From assembly GCF_002443255.2 (NCBI RefSeq), contig NW_019211455.1, positions 40,281,449 through 40,345,448 of the forward strand: a DNA stretch of 64,000 bases. Direction: 5' to 3'. Of this stretch, positions 36,161 to 49,419 are shown piece by piece; positions within the stretch are counted from its first letter, which is position 1, and every line of letters starts with the position of its first letter. Made by a program: the position numbers and the translations under genes. This stretch comes from Varroa destructor (lineage: Eukaryota > Arthropoda > Arachnida > Mesostigmata > Varroidae). Below the pieces are notes generated by a model, which had not been told where the DNA came from, made no database searches, and was given only the letters and a program-made list of their open reading frames with translations.

Positions 36161-38853
36161 ATGGTGAGTTTTTCCCGAATTTTTAAGTATAAACCATACA
36201 TTGCAGTGCCTATTAATGCTTGATTAAAGCTGAGACAACTGGAGCACCTTTAAATAGGTTAAAAACGCAAGGGAAAGTGTTTATGATCAGATGATTGGCT
36301 CGTTGCTTTAATTGTTATGAGCCCGTGCTGTGTCGGTTAGCCTACATCCATGTGTGCAGACCCTTTCATCCGACTTAGGCCAGCGGTCCAAATAGAGGAT
36401 AAATATATTAACCGTAAAAATTAGCCTGCGACATGTCCACTCTCCGTAAATAAACTCTCTTGCTTTAGTTAAAAAACGGACCGCCAACCGTTCATGTAAC
36501 ACAGCATTGGTTTGTGGTATCTCCCGGTCCGCTATGACTAGTAATGTACGAAGAGCGTTATTTCATGTGAACACGTCTGATCATGAGATCTGAGGAAGCA
36601 ACAAATATGATAATATGATTAAAGCTTTTTTCGGATATTTTTGAAGCACTGTTGCTAACGCTATCGTAATTCACCTGCATATTCAATCAAGTAGACACGC
36701 ACGCTAACAGACGCTAAAAGGGGTACCTTCGGTGGCTGGTTCTTTGCATTGGTGACAATACGGCCCCATTATGTAATACAACTCTATTATTCTAATGGGA
36801 GATGTTATCGACTCGACGTTTCCTTAAACCCCCGACATTGTTCCCCGTCAGTGTAGACGCTACCGTCTTCAGAATAGGTTTTCCCATAGCCACGTAAAAC
36901 CGGTTCATTGTGCAGTTGTTTGAGTGGAGAAGGAGGCTACTACGATATGCCTGCCGTTTGTAACAATGAGACCCCCACATTTATATAACAAAATATCAAC
37001 AGCAAGTGCGTTTCCGGGGTATTAGCCTTATTTGAACTCGTGGTAATTCAATGTGAATGTATATACGCTGTGAAATATAAGGTTTAGTAATCACAAAAGT
37101 AGGTCTGGTCGGTTGCCTCATCAAGGCAATGGCGGGCAACATGAACCTGAAATTGTTTTCTCTGTATCGCCCGCTCACAATGTCACTGCCGCTTGTATGT
37201 GACACTATACAGGATATTTAAAGCCTACTACGCTGCTACACCATGCAAACAAACACAGAAAAAGGTTTGCCTTAAGCCAGTTTGTTTGCGCCGGGCGACA
37301 CAGAGGTCCTAAAGGCGTCGATTCGGTGCTAAGGTTTGGCTGGGTAGTCAAAGCTGCCAGACGCTAGCCACAAACAAAATTAGCACTTTGTCGATAAGCA
37401 GGGTTGTCATTGCTTTTATATCATGAGTATTGTTTATAAAAAAAAAATGTAACAAGCAGTTTAATGTAAATATTCTATATAAAATATGGAGTAGAATTTA
37501 TTATAAAAAGTTAACTAGAAACTCTGGGTATGTAAAAATGACCTACTAGAAAAATATCACTAATCTGATTACGCAGTTTTTCTTCAACTTGCTACGATTA
37601 GTAAGACATTTTCTTGATGATTTACGTACGGGTGTTGAAATCTGCTTATATTAGTATATATAGGCTGACGGTTATTCGCTTTAGAAGATATTTTTTAGAG
37701 GAACGAATGAATTAGGCTCCATAAGTTAACATATATTTTAAGCGATTCTATTGATGAGAGTATCTCACATATGTATAAAATATCAATGTGTTATCATCCG
37801 AATTACTTATTATATCATTAAATATATCTTAACTGTTTAATAGCATAGATTCGATCCAGTGTACTTATTGATATTAATTGCATTGTAATGTGTAACTGAT
37901 ATTATTATTACTATTAACTTTATTATCATGATGATTTCGATTATATTTTGTAGACTTTGTCAATAGTAGTTACTGTATTCGTTATCAAACTTCTTGCTGT
38001 CATGACCCCAATCAAAAACGCTGTCTAATAAACATTTATTTCAGTAAGTAGACGTTAAATTAACGTAACGGATTTTCATCTCTTCTTTCTTTCCGGTTCA
38101 CCCACTACGTGATCGATCTACTGATTTCTGATCTTTGCGGTTCTATCGTCTACGATCCGATGTTACGGTCGCCATCGATATGCTAACCATCTTCGAACGT
38201 TCTTATATTCGTATCCTGATCTGAATTGACGAAATCTGCAATGCAAACATTCGCATACACTGACTGACTGATATAATCTATTTACTGCTTATGCGTGGCT
38301 CGTTTCTCCCCCCTTCCGTTAGTCATCGTACGAGCATCGATCATCGCGTGACCATCAGTCAAACCGCATCTTCGTCGGCGGTCTTTCTGAGGGCGTCCTC
38401 AAAGAAGACCTCGAGCGCGAGTTTTCCAAGTATGGCAACCTCAACCACGTGTGGGTTGCCCAGAACCCGCCAGGCTTTGCCTTCATAGAATTCGACGATG
38501 AACGTGACGCAAGCGAGGCTTGCAGTGAGATGAATGGCGCCAGCGTAAACGGATGCACCCTTCGTGTCGAGCCATCGAGAGGTCGTCGCCAAGGAGGCCG
38601 TTTCGGTGGCCGTGGTGGCGGCGGTAGAGGCGGCGGCTTCCGTGGCTCGGGACCCTCGTCTCGTGGAGGCTTTGGTGGCTCCCGAGGTGCCGGGGGTTAT
38701 CGGGGCGGGCGTGATTCGTTCGGGGACCGCTCACGGCGCGGCGGTTATGGCAGTGGGGGCGGTGGCGGACGAGACTTCGGTGGACGGCGTGATGGCGGAC
38801 GTCGTGACAACGACCGTCGCTACAGGTCGAGGTCGCCAGTGGGCCAGAGGTAA
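36161..38853 (+). CDS. SR-type splicing factor with RRM and RGG tail (SRSF3/SRSF7/RSF1-like)
   Basis: Two coding exons. The first contributes only the ATG (36161-36163), directly followed by GTGAGT; the second is 38359-38853 after an ACCATCAG acceptor, phase 0. Together they give 165 aa. The RRM is about residues 3-73: RNP2 IFVGGL (5-10), KEDLEREFSKYGNL, and RNP1 PPGFAFIEF (38-46). A Gly/Arg-rich RGG region covers about 75-150, and the end is RS-like (RRYRSRSPVGQR). Such nuclear proteins bind exonic elements and regulate splicing and export. The RRM plus Gly-rich tail resembles Drosophila RSF1 more than SRSF7, and no zinc knuckle is seen. The intron of about 2.2 kb is large for this region. 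Over the RRM it is roughly half identical to the minus-strand gene at 31.5-32.1 kb, which points the opposite way. Confidence 0.88.
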
Positions 38854-41557
38854 TCAGCAACCACGCGAACGACAATAACGATACCCCGGGGGAAAATGGA
38901 AAGACAGGAGAGAAAAAACAAAAAAATGAGGAAAAATTGGGGCAAAAAACAAAAAACGAGGAATGTCGAAGGGGGAGCGAGAACGAATTCAATGCCGATT
39001 ACAACTTCACACAGTCATGATGATGATGATGATTCCATTAACTACAAATGATAACCACATTCACTGTGCACCACACTGTTGCTGCTAAGGGGTCAAATGC
39101 TCTTGGATGAGACGGTGAAGCACGAAGCAAAACTAGCGTTCGAAATGTTCAGGATAAAACAGGAAAAACAAGAAAGAAAGAAAGAGCACAATAGTTGATG
39201 ATTAGCGACAAGAAAAGCATGAGAAAAAATACTTGGAGAGAGAATAACTTGACGCAAACTGCAGAAAAATCAGAGCCAATCGTTACTTCTTCCGCAGATA
39301 GATCTCTGTTGCTTTAGCAAGAAGGCGAACATCATCAAAACATATCAGAGTGTTCTGTGTGAGGGAGATAACGATTTTAGGGCGAACCTATGGTGAGCCT
39401 GAGCCTCTGTAGTAAGCCGTAGCTTTGCTCATTATGTGAATCTTTCCACGTATATTTGTTTACGATTCGGTTGGCTTCAAGCCAGTCCAAGCCAAGCGTG
39501 GTGCATAGGCACGGAAAGTGATCCTCCATGACGCAGCCAACTTGGTTCTCACTGTTGTTGTTGTTTCTCCGTAGCAAAATAACCAGCCGAACACGGGTCA
39601 GCCAATTAATTCGCATAGGAACGAAACAGTTTAAGCTAGCGGGTACTACGGGTAGAGTCGAAACAAGTGACGCTGTGTTGTACCATAGCAGTGGGCTTTT
39701 TTGCAACAATCAGTAATTCATGAGGGTCAAGTTTTTGTTCAGAGTCCCTGGACTCTTTGTTTCTGCGCTCCTCCTCTGTCTCCCGGCAACATTTGAACCG
39801 CTTTTCATTCCGCAGCCACTATTAATCAATGGAGAGGAAACGGGCGCGTCACAGAAAGTCAGCTACTACAACAAGTCGAGGCGGCTAACTTCGTCGTCGT
39901 CAGCATCGTCAGCCAGTCCGCCAGCTACTCTACTACCGCGTCCGACCGATCGATCGACACCAGCATCGCTTCGCATAAGAGAGCGGATACTTCGGTGCGC
40001 GGAATTGTCATCTTGGTATCTGCTATCTATCGACTGTGAACTGCGACGACCTTCGACTTCAACAGCGCCGGCGGTGACTACTACTGCTGCGGCCGCTCGT
40101 TCGCGTATAACTTCTTCGCTTCAATCGTGGCGACGTTGCTTTTCTTCTTTATCTTCTTGCTGTTCTTCCGATCTCGGCCGGCTCTGCGATCGAGCCCGTT
40201 CCGGGGGCGACTGTGAACGCGTCCGTACAACTGCCTGATTCGATCGCGACCCGTCTATCTACCATGATCATCACACCTTTCACCACTACAGCGAGCAAAC
40301 AACCAACGAACGAACCTACAGGCAACGTACAACTCTACTCCACTGAAATAGACACCCAGACAGCAGCAGAATCATCACTATCATCGTATCGCTACTACGA
40401 CGATCATCACCCCAGCCAGCTGCTATCTCCTCTAACTACGAACCATTATAACCACGTACAACTATCACACCAGCTACAACTACTGATCTTGTAGATTCGA
40501 AATTCAATGTTCTCACAACTGTGTGACCATTACAGCTGCCACTACTTATTGCTACCCATACATATATGCGCTCCAACCATGTTTCGCCATTACGAGTCGA
40601 CTACTGACAGAGAAGCGATTAACTGTTTCTTCGTTCGTTGTTCTCCTTCTTTTTCTTTTCATTGCGTTGCGTTGTTGTTGTCGTTGCAAAATGTATCGCC
40701 AACAGTTAGCATAGCAACAGCAGCAACTCTCGAGTCGCCAAAGACAAGTTAAATCGAAATTGAGCGACGACACACCTCTCGCGTGGGCTTTGGGCACATG
40801 CGCGACGGTCAATTAAATTGGCTTTTCCTCGAACGCAACTCTTTTCACAGCTCACTAATAATGAGGTTGTCGCTCAGTTTAACGACAGCTTTTGTACCTA
40901 TCCTTTTTTCGCCCCTTACCAGCCCCCATCGCATTTTCCCAGCGATATTCGGCTTTCGATAACAATCCATTTGTTCCCCCGATATACCGTTGATCTTACC
41001 GAGAGGTGATACTTGAATCCTACACTGTACTCTCACTACTACGCAACTACTACGATTCATATAAAAGATAACTACCTATTCGCTTGTATTCGCTCATCGT
41101 CATGAAAGATTGTCATCGTCAACAAACATTCCGCTGGGGGAGTAAGTGCAAATAGCTAAGTCGCGGGTGCTATCATGGACAACAACTTAGTGTCTTTTTT
41201 TGCAACCTTAAGTTTTGACCCGATGTAAACTTGGGCTCTCCTGCCCACTGGGAATTGGCCCGTAAGTCAAACTTTGAAATCTGCTAGTAATTTGGTGTAC
41301 TGAGTAGGCGTCCCAGTGAGCTTCGACGACAGTTGATTAGTGCACTACTTCGTCCTTGGTTCAACTCGTTTTTCCATCATTGTATGTTTGTCCTCATTCT
41401 TCTTGTTGTATGGACGGGACAGCGACCCGTTTGGTTCCATTATTTTGCTCTTTCTCTTTCCCTTTCTAAGCCACAGTCTATGCCATCTATACCATTTAAC
41501 ACGAAACTAATGAGTAGTCAGTCGAAAAGCAACAGCCACTGCTATATGATGGTAATT

Positions 41558-41585
41558 ATGATGATGATGATGATGATGATGATGA
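41558..41585. repeat. (ATG)n trinucleotide repeat
   Basis: Nine uninterrupted ATG/GAT units. Confidence 0.9.
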
Positions 41586-41667
41586 ATAAGCTGGTGATGG
41601 TCGATGATTCATTATTATATAAATTATTTGTAAATTCATTATGATGAAGCAAGCGATGATATCGAAT

Positions 41668-41692
41668 AACAACAACAACAACAACAACAACA
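41668..41692. repeat. (AAC)n trinucleotide repeat
   Basis: Eight AAC units. Confidence 0.9.
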
Positions 41693-41820
41693 CCAAAATA
41701 GAGATGTACTTACCACCGTTAGCGGCGGCCTGGATCTCTGCTCTGTGGCCAGTAGCTGTTCATGGGGTAGCAGGTGTCAGCCGCGAATTGCAGAGAGTAA
41801 TGCGCTGCAATAACAGCCAC

Positions 41821-41836
41821 AACAACAACAACAACA

Positions 41837-41868
<32 letters not shown>
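41821..41868. repeat. Compound (AAC)n(ACT)n repeat
   Basis: About six AAC units run directly into about eleven ACT units. Confidence 0.9.
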
Positions 41869-43860
41869 AAAACAAATTATTGAGCCATTAAAAGTATACG
41901 CGTGGATCGTCAAACGCGACTCATCCTCAACTCTGCGTCTTCTTGCTAGAAAGTCTAAGTCCGTTGGTTGCTGCTCCTGTTTGTGGGTGCGTGTGTTCTC
42001 GACAACGTCTTCTCCCATTTTCCTTTCGGTCGCTAATTTGGTTGCACCTCACCACCACAACCAAAAACCACAAACTACTCTTCTTCAACAGGCAAAAACC
42101 TTTTCTCGATCTTGGCCGGGGTGACACTGCCCAGTTAGTGGTCAGCCGGCTTCGACGAGATCGCCATTGTGCATGCGCAAGCCCGTCAATTCCATTTCGT
42201 TCTGCTCGCCCGATCGCCTCTCTCGCTGTCAAATAGAAACTGCATATAGAATCTGTCGACCAACTGAAAGTGTAGCTGAAACATAGACAGAAACAAAAAA
42301 GCAAAAAAACTCCAAAGTGCTTTAGCCAATGACTTCTTAAAAACTCTCCGTTATTTACTGCCGAGGGATTAAGCTTCTCAGCCACTTCCGACCGAATCTT
42401 CTTAACCGAATCCGGTCGTATCGTCCGACCTTAGAATTCACCCCCGTAATTTATCGACAGCCCATATATATCTTCAGTTAAGCTTGTATCTTCTAATGAC
42501 GATTGACCGATTTCAGCAAATATGAAATTTCCCTGCCAAACGTATTCTTAAGTCGATCGTTCTTCATCCTGTAGAGAATCCGCCTTTTCATAAATAATTT
42601 ATGCTGGAGCGTCTGATGAACTTCAGGTACGTAAGAAGATTGGACATGAAGGCAAGGTCGTACTAAGCTTTGCCTCCTTCGTAAATTCTGCCCGACTCGG
42701 TGTGCACCGAATATGAATTTGATAGCACTAGAAATTCTTCCTACCATCTCCCTTAACTTGGCGCCGCCGAAAAGGATTGATCAAAACCCTTCTCGATGTT
42801 GTCTTCATATTAAATGTCCTAAGACTCTTACGCATAGTGGATCCGCCGCTGCAGTTTGTCTCTATTAATCGCTCTATTTACGTGATGCGTCTGTTTAGTT
42901 TTTAGTTCAATTTATTTTAGCCTTGAGCACGACCACAACGACTGCTGACACTACAGCGCCTCGAGGCAAACTGCAGATTGTGCTGTTACAATTGGCTGCC
43001 ACTCTCTTGAGACTTCGTTGCATTTAATTAGTGCCATAACGATTCGATTATTAATTTGCCAGCCTATTTGCCCCGCGCCACTTTCGCCTAAATCTCATAC
43101 GACACCCCCTTCGCGACTACCTAAGTACCGTCCGCCACCGTACTGTCTACTGAAATGCCGCAACGTGCCGTAGTTAACCACCTAACGAGGCTGCCCTCGG
43201 GGAACATTACCTCGATCTCGACTGTTAACCTATCGATGTGAGTTATGCGACTCTATTAAATATTAAAATCCGCGTCGCTACACCGTCTCAGACTTTTCTA
43301 CTACTAAATTACTACACCACCTGTTTGGCAGCATTCGTCACCAATCAGTCTCCACTTTTTTCGTATAAATACTAGTATGTAAAGTGTCCTTGTTTGGCGC
43401 TAGCGTTACGAAAAAAACGTTACCGTCCCGAATCACCCGCCTCGTACACGATTCGTGTTCTACAGCCGCCGCATTACTACAGACTTATTCTTTTCGTAGT
43501 AGAATAGAGGGCACCGACACCCGCCACATTGTTTTCCGCCGTCCTGCCTTGTTGTTGCGAATCAGTTGATTTCTTTGTTATGATCGCCTGGGAAGCCCCG
43601 GGATGAAAGTGTCTTTAGTATATGTAGGACAGCGAAGTGTTCATTTGGCCTTCGTTAGTTGCCGATTCGTTTCATTAGCAGCCTTCGCCTGCCTTATAAT
43701 TAAATAGGGCCCCCCATTATACTTGTTCGAGGCCACTCGAAGTGGCACCAACAGATTATAGTAAACTGCTATCGTGATCATACCATTGCTTTTATGATCT
43801 TAAACTCTGGGTGGGCATCTTTTTCGTTTTATAGTAGTAAGGTTTAATATCGTTTTAATA

Positions 43861-46210
43861 AATAGCCTGGTCTTAAACGTGTTAATGGGTAATCGAGGGT
43901 GGGATTTTTGTAGGAGCTGGTAACTGAAGCTGAAGTAAACCGGATTTGTCTCCGGCAAAGATCGTGATTGCCTATTGGATTGTTTTGGTAAGTATTAAGA
44001 AGACGTTTGAAAAGAAGGTTTTTTAGGTGGTAAGTAATCTATTTAATGGCAATGGAAGATTGCACCTCAACGCATCGTGGAGCAATATTGCTTTAATCTA
44101 ACCACATAATGAACTACGAATAAAAAGTGTTTGCTACTGTTTACAGAAAATAGTTGTCTTTCTTAAGGTTATTTGTTTCTAGGCTGTGTATATATATTAG
44201 GTTAGGAACTGACTTTGGCTAGAATTTTTCGTGAATCAGAATTACAAGTGAGAGCAACTTGAAGGGTTTGACCAGTGAATCTTCGAAGACATTAACGCAT
44301 CGTCTTTTATGTAAAGCTCGTGCTACCATTACATTAGAGCCCGTATCTAAAGCAGCAATTTTGAAAAGCTTACCATTCAATATTTCGACACTCAGTACGA
44401 AGCTTTCTGGCATTTATTGATTAACGTGCGGCTGTGAAAATCGTTGTATGAAATTTGCTGATTAAATTAAATCCACCGCATAGTCTTAATGCTCTGATAT
44501 CGGTCCGAACCCTGCCATCGATACGGGTTACGCAATGTGCGTTTATAAAAAAAAAACTGTTTAATTCGTGAATTCAATTAATTTTTCCTTTCTTAGAAAT
44601 TCACAAGTTCTTCAATATGAAGATGACGTAAGACATAATATCTATTGTAAAATGTAAAAAAAAACGAAAGACCTAAATAACGATGGAAAAATGGCAAGGC
44701 GAGGATCCTTCACTAGAATCTTCGCCACTAGTGAAGACTGAATGGCCATATGCAACAACGTAAACACAACGGTTTCTGCTTGAACTTTCTAGCAATTCTG
44801 TTTTAGTTGTTAACATGAACGTCATGCAAACAGAATATCAACTTCGAAAACGCGCATATTTTAAACTCCATATACTCGTAGTGACGTAATATAACGTACC
44901 CATCTGGGTTTTAGTGGAATTGAATCAACAAATGTGTACAATGGATTTTACTCTTTTAGACTTGAACCAATATTGTGACTATTTTCTAGTGGGCTTCTCG
45001 ACTCCGGTAGTCTTGGATTACTATTCAATCTTCGGGTCAATTTCACTAGATGCTCATCAAGTATGTATTTTGAATACACTTTGGTATTGCGTATACATGG
45101 TAGTGTGCGTTTCCTGTTACCACATTATAGTAATTTAGAAGAATTAAGAGTCTCTAAAACTAATGCCTGGTGTGTATGGTGGATAACAGGAAGCTTTTAA
45201 CCCCTGTATGTTTGCTAGCGCCATACTTGTGGTGTAAGGTAAAGTGTTGTCTTACAACAGAGGTTCCCCTCTTTTTATCCCTTTCTACATTGGCTTCCTT
45301 ATGGAGAGTTTTCTGACCATCTTTTCCGAAGGTTGACACTACTTTTTAGATGGAAACGAGACGCAAAAACTCAGGAAGCTGTTGTGGGAAGCACACCTGT
45401 ATATTAGACCACCAAACCGATATCATGCGTTCTTGCAGCTGTATATTTGCTTTAGGGTGATAATGTCGTGTCGGTTCACTTGCGTCCACTTACTGCAGTA
45501 ATGTGATAGCAAAGAGAATCAAGCATCCCTATATTTCCATTTACGTCCCAGGATCAAATTCCTCGGCATCCAGTTTTCTTATTTTTTTACCTTTATGATT
45601 TCATCAAGGTGAACAGGTAACGTGGATGCTAATATCCATGTACTTTGGTATGGTTCAATTTCCCCATAGTTTTATACTGCTCAAATAACGAGCACCCACT
45701 GCGAACGTAAATAATACATTCATAGTGGTTTTTTTCGAGACTCTAATAAGTTTAAAATTTTCGTAAAGGTATTTTTCCATTCCTCTAGTTGTAGACCCCT
45801 GATCGAGTACCGAATTTATGTGATGAGCTGCCTCAGCCACTATAATTCCAAAAGAGAACCTATATTCGTTAACCACTCAAATCTTTTCATTTTCCGAGAA
45901 ATAGTATCCTAAAAAACGGTCTCGAATGCTAAAAAAAAGCAAGAACATCAAAAAAAAATGTCGGAACGTATCACCGTCATAAAATATCCCTACTTAAAAT
46001 GTGAAATTAGTTTGGTGCATTTTGTTTTAAATAACCAGACATAGTTCTCTACAACACATCAGTAAATAGTTTGAAAGCTTATCTTTGTATTAAAATTTAC
46101 AAATTTGAATTTTCGCGCTACAGTTGCCGCAATTAACGAGAAAGTGGCAGCGCCACGAACGGCGCCTGACACCGTCAACCAGTTGCTGTCGTTTGATTTC
46201 CGGTTTCGAG
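43861..46210. other. Intergenic
   Basis: AT-rich, no gene recognised apart from the possible retropepsin remnant listed separately. ORFs at 44914-45138 (plus) and 45655-45876 (minus) show no motif. Confidence 0.45.
44219..44413 (-). pseudogene. Possible retroelement aspartic protease fragment
   Basis: A 64-codon minus ORF contains FKIAALDTGSNVMVA, which fits the active-site loop of retropepsins (hydrophobic-D-T/S-G-A/S), preceded by a beta-strand-like stretch. No gag or RT is recognised around it, so it may be chance or a lone fragment of an LTR element. Confidence 0.3.
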
Positions 46211-46212
46211 GT

Positions 46213-46222
46213 CCTTTTTCCA
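46213..46222 (+). promoter_or_regulatory. Possible TOP motif / transcription start of RPLP1
   Basis: CCTTTTTCC-type pyrimidine run about 80 bases before the ATG. Ribosomal-protein mRNAs usually start with such a 5' terminal oligopyrimidine tract, which gives TOR-dependent translation. Position and context fit; the start site is inferred. Confidence 0.4.
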
Positions 46223-46299
46223 TCGTGTGTCGTTGAAGGTGCATTGCTCCTAGACGGTTAAAGCATTCCGCAGCGTGCACTAAGACCCCAATAAAAAAA

Positions 46300-47639
46300 A
46301 TGGCCTCCAATGACGAGCTGGCTTGCGTATACGCCGCTTTAATCCTGCAGGATGATGAGGTCGGTATCACCGCTGAGAAAATCAACTCGATCCTGAAAGC
46401 CGCGAACGTCTCGGTCGAACCCTACTGGCCGAGTAAGTTCCATGTGCATCCAGCCTTTGCGGTTTGTGAAAATATGTTTACCTATGTCCTATAATGTGAA
46501 GCCAGTGTGAACTTAGTTCAGTGCAGTAATATCTTAAGATATGTTCCGTGAAATAGAACAAAAATTGAATTGTTTTATCACAATTGCATTTTGAACACGT
46601 GGCCTGAATTCAACACCATCACCGCGATTGCTGTCAATATTGTGTACTGTTGCCAGTTTGCCTGTTCTACTGAATGCTGCAAGTGATTACGTGCTTTAAT
46701 TTATACGCATAAAACGGATGCTTGTGACGAAGTGACAATGCTAAAGTCATGCTGGCAAGGACTTTTCAAACGCTCCTGCGTTTAGATATGGCCAGTGTGT
46801 TATTCTCATAATAGTTCTTGACTAAGTAAATAAGACTGGTGTTGCCGCATCGCTGTTCTACAGGTTAATCGGGTTTCTAATGACAATGCTCTCCCTTAGT
46901 TTTGCCAGAAGAGGAATCATTGTGACAGTGCTTTTCTTCTAGAGGAAAATTTGTTTTATCGTTGTAATAATTTGGCTCTATTTTTTGCTATCTAAATCGC
47001 TAAATATTTAGAATCTGAGCATATAATTAATTTGTCTTAAGGTCCGTTGACTTACCGTTTATAATGGTAGTAGTTTTAATGCTTTGAAGGTCAAGAGAAT
47101 AAAATTAAATGATTCAATAAAATTCAATAGAGTTTTACTTATTGGCTTCATCTATGTACAAGCTGCAGCTACTATTAGGCAGTACTAATGAAATCGACTT
47201 CAGTATCAATATAACCCGCAGATACTTGTACGTTTCATCTTTCTACTTGTGGAAACGCTTCAGAAGCTTTACGACTGCAAACAATACTATAATTGCGTCT
47301 ACAAGCAGTTATTTTTATTGCGGTTGTTTGCTTTTTTTTTTTTACTACGCAGGGATCCGAAATACATCTTATGGTGCAACTCAACTAAATCGTTTTTCCT
47401 AACCGCTTCTGGTATGGTCACTTGTTTGTGTTTCAGCTCTCTTTGCGAAAGCCCTTGAGGGTTGCGACTTGAAGGCCCTTATCACGAACGTGGGTTCAGG
47501 CGTTGGCGCAGCTCCTGCAGGTGTAACAGCAACTGCTGCGCCACCTGCCGCTGGCGACGCGCCCGCTGATGCCAAAAAGGAAGAGAAAGAAGAGGAAGAA
47601 GATGAAGATGAAGACATGGGCTTCGGTCTCTTCGATTAA
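46300..47639 (+). CDS. RPLP1: 60S acidic ribosomal protein P1
   Basis: Two coding exons, 46300-46432 and 47437-47639, joined through CCGA|GTAAGT and TTTCAG, phase 1, giving 111 aa (family about 111-114). P1 forms dimers with P2 on P0 in the large-subunit stalk that recruits elongation factors. The N-terminal dimerisation domain is about residues 1-65: [38 protein letters not shown], then LFAKALEG. An Ala/Pro-rich hinge follows (about 70-90), then an acidic tail ending [10 protein letters not shown], the invariant stalk motif that contacts elongation factors. The ATG sits just after an A-rich stretch and matches the family start. AATAAA at 47738-47743 is about 100 bases past the stop. Confidence 0.97.
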
Positions 47640-47737
47640 ACAACTACGAAGTCGTCGATGGCGGTGGCGGCTTCAGTTCAGCTGCTGCAGCTGCTTAAGT
47701 TCCAAGGTGACGATGACGACGACGACGACAAAGAGAA

Positions 47738-47743
47738 AATAAA
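47738..47743 (+). terminator. Poly(A) signal of RPLP1
   Basis: AATAAA about 100 bases after the stop, followed by a T/G-rich stretch (CATTTTGTT). Confidence 0.75.
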
Positions 47744-47759
47744 TGTCGGTCCATTTTGT

Positions 47760-49419
47760 TATATGGGGGACAACTGTTTTTATTTTTAGATATTATGCGG
47801 ATTTGGAGAGTGGTTGTGCATTGAGTTTTTGAGTGGACTAGTCAATAAGAAATTGGGTGAAATATTTGGGTCAGTAAGGTATCTGTACGGCACGTCTTCA
47901 CCAGCGAAAGAAATTTATTTCCATGTGCTTTCACGGCAGGATTAGTTAGGTAGACCAACGCTAATAGTTACGTCTATTAAGACTAAATTTTTGGATAATT
48001 TTTGTGAGACACAAACTAGATATACGACTACAGAATAAGATGTACAACTGAAAAACAATATATACAACCAAAAAAAAAGGTATACAAACAAGATACATAA
48101 CTATTAAAACGAGACATAAAACTAAAAAACGTGTAATTTCTAGAAATTTTTCTTAAAGAAGGTTTAGACAACTTTACTTTTTAGTGACTCTCCCTAGTAG
48201 TTTCAGTCAAACTGGTTGATGCGCTATAAATCAGTTATACGCAAATATGAAGACCTCCTTAGTGCGTTAGAAACGTCAAACAAGGTTCTTAAACGAGTTT
48301 ACTCCGTTGACTTCTGTAATTGTGAAGAATTGCTGTTTTATGAAATGTACACGTATTTAATTAGATGGCATTAAAAAAAAGTGAAATCAAGTTCGACCTT
48401 TTTCCTGTAAGCCAAAAACACCAACGGCTTCCATTTGTAAAGTATAAAATATTTATTAATGGTATACACTATCATGACTATATGTACATTTTTTCGTATT
48501 TCCACATCGTTGAGTTCCCTCATAAACCCTTGTGTCATTATCTGGCTGTCACCACTGAGGTTTTGGTTTGCTTTGTTGCGATCTGCGGAAATCTTAAGCG
48601 GCGGACAACAGCTCATTTCTCTCTGGCTGCGCGCCCTTGGGTGTGTCCTAAATAATTGATTTTTTGTTCGTAAATTATTCATTTTCTACCGTTCTGCTTT
48701 TCTCAAGAACCGTGCTAATAAATCTCATGCATGCATACACTCACGCAATTCGCAAATGACAAAACTATGAGAAACTTATTTTACTACACCAACGATACAA
48801 ACTGTATATGCAGTTTACATTGCCTTTTATATATGTATATTGCTAAACGCAATCCTTCGTAAATTTCTTCAATTTAATTGCCCTTCTTCCAACCTTTTTA
48901 GATGCTCACAACTCGTCCTTGGTTCCCCCAGAATTGCATATGGTAAGAACATAATTTCATACTAACCCACTGAATGCATATATTCTTCTTCTCTCGTCGT
49001 TAGAAAAGAAAATAGCAAAAAAATAGCATCCATACACTAACATTTAATTATCGATCTTCGAGGTATCACACGTAGATTGCTGTTTATCAGCACCGCGTGT
49101 ATGAACTACATAAGCTTCGTTGCTGTTACAACAATGCGCCTAAGTGTTAGTAACTACCCCCTAAAGGAATTGAGAAATATCGACCTGCTACCATAAATAA
49201 AGAGCCTCCCCCCAGAAAAACGGGTTACTTCATGTATGGAACAGTCTACCAAAGTACAGAAGCTCCCGCGGCTGCCTCGTCTTTTGTTTTCTCTGGTCCC
49301 TCATAGCTCTGTTAAAAGTCGTCTGCTTTTCTTTTTTCCTGTTATCGTCACTTTAGTTGTAAAAGCGTACAAGAGCAGACGATCAAATGCTCCGACAGGG
49401 AGCTAACACTTCGATTGAC
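47760..49419. other. Intergenic between RPLP1 and EMC1
   Basis: The two genes converge here. No further gene recognised; the overlapping ORFs at 48365-48682 on both strands have no motif. Confidence 0.5.

Larger units (their letters stand above)
38854..43860. other. CAN/CTN-rich simple-sequence tract; possible long UTR or non-coding exon
   Basis: Less AT-rich than its surroundings and full of ACT/AAC/GAT/TCG trinucleotide-like sequence, which creates many spurious ORFs on both strands (for example 172 aa at 39720-40238, rich in S/T, with a hydrophobic start). None shows a known domain or convincing splice sites. I saw no canonical plus-strand AATAAA between the SR gene stop and about 43856, so part could be a long 3' UTR of that gene. 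A separate non-coding transcript is equally possible. Confidence 0.35.

Noticed and set aside
38483..38992. 169-codon minus ORF opposite the SR-type gene
   Set aside because: Shadow of the GC-rich RGG coding region on the other strand.
39720..40238. 172-codon plus ORF with a hydrophobic start
   Set aside because: Composition (Ser/Thr/Arg runs) follows the trinucleotide-rich DNA, there is no domain, and overlapping ORFs of similar quality exist on both strands.
41719..42385. Minus-strand ORFs with a long Val run and Asn runs on plus
   Set aside because: Produced by the AAC/ACT microsatellites, not by a gene.
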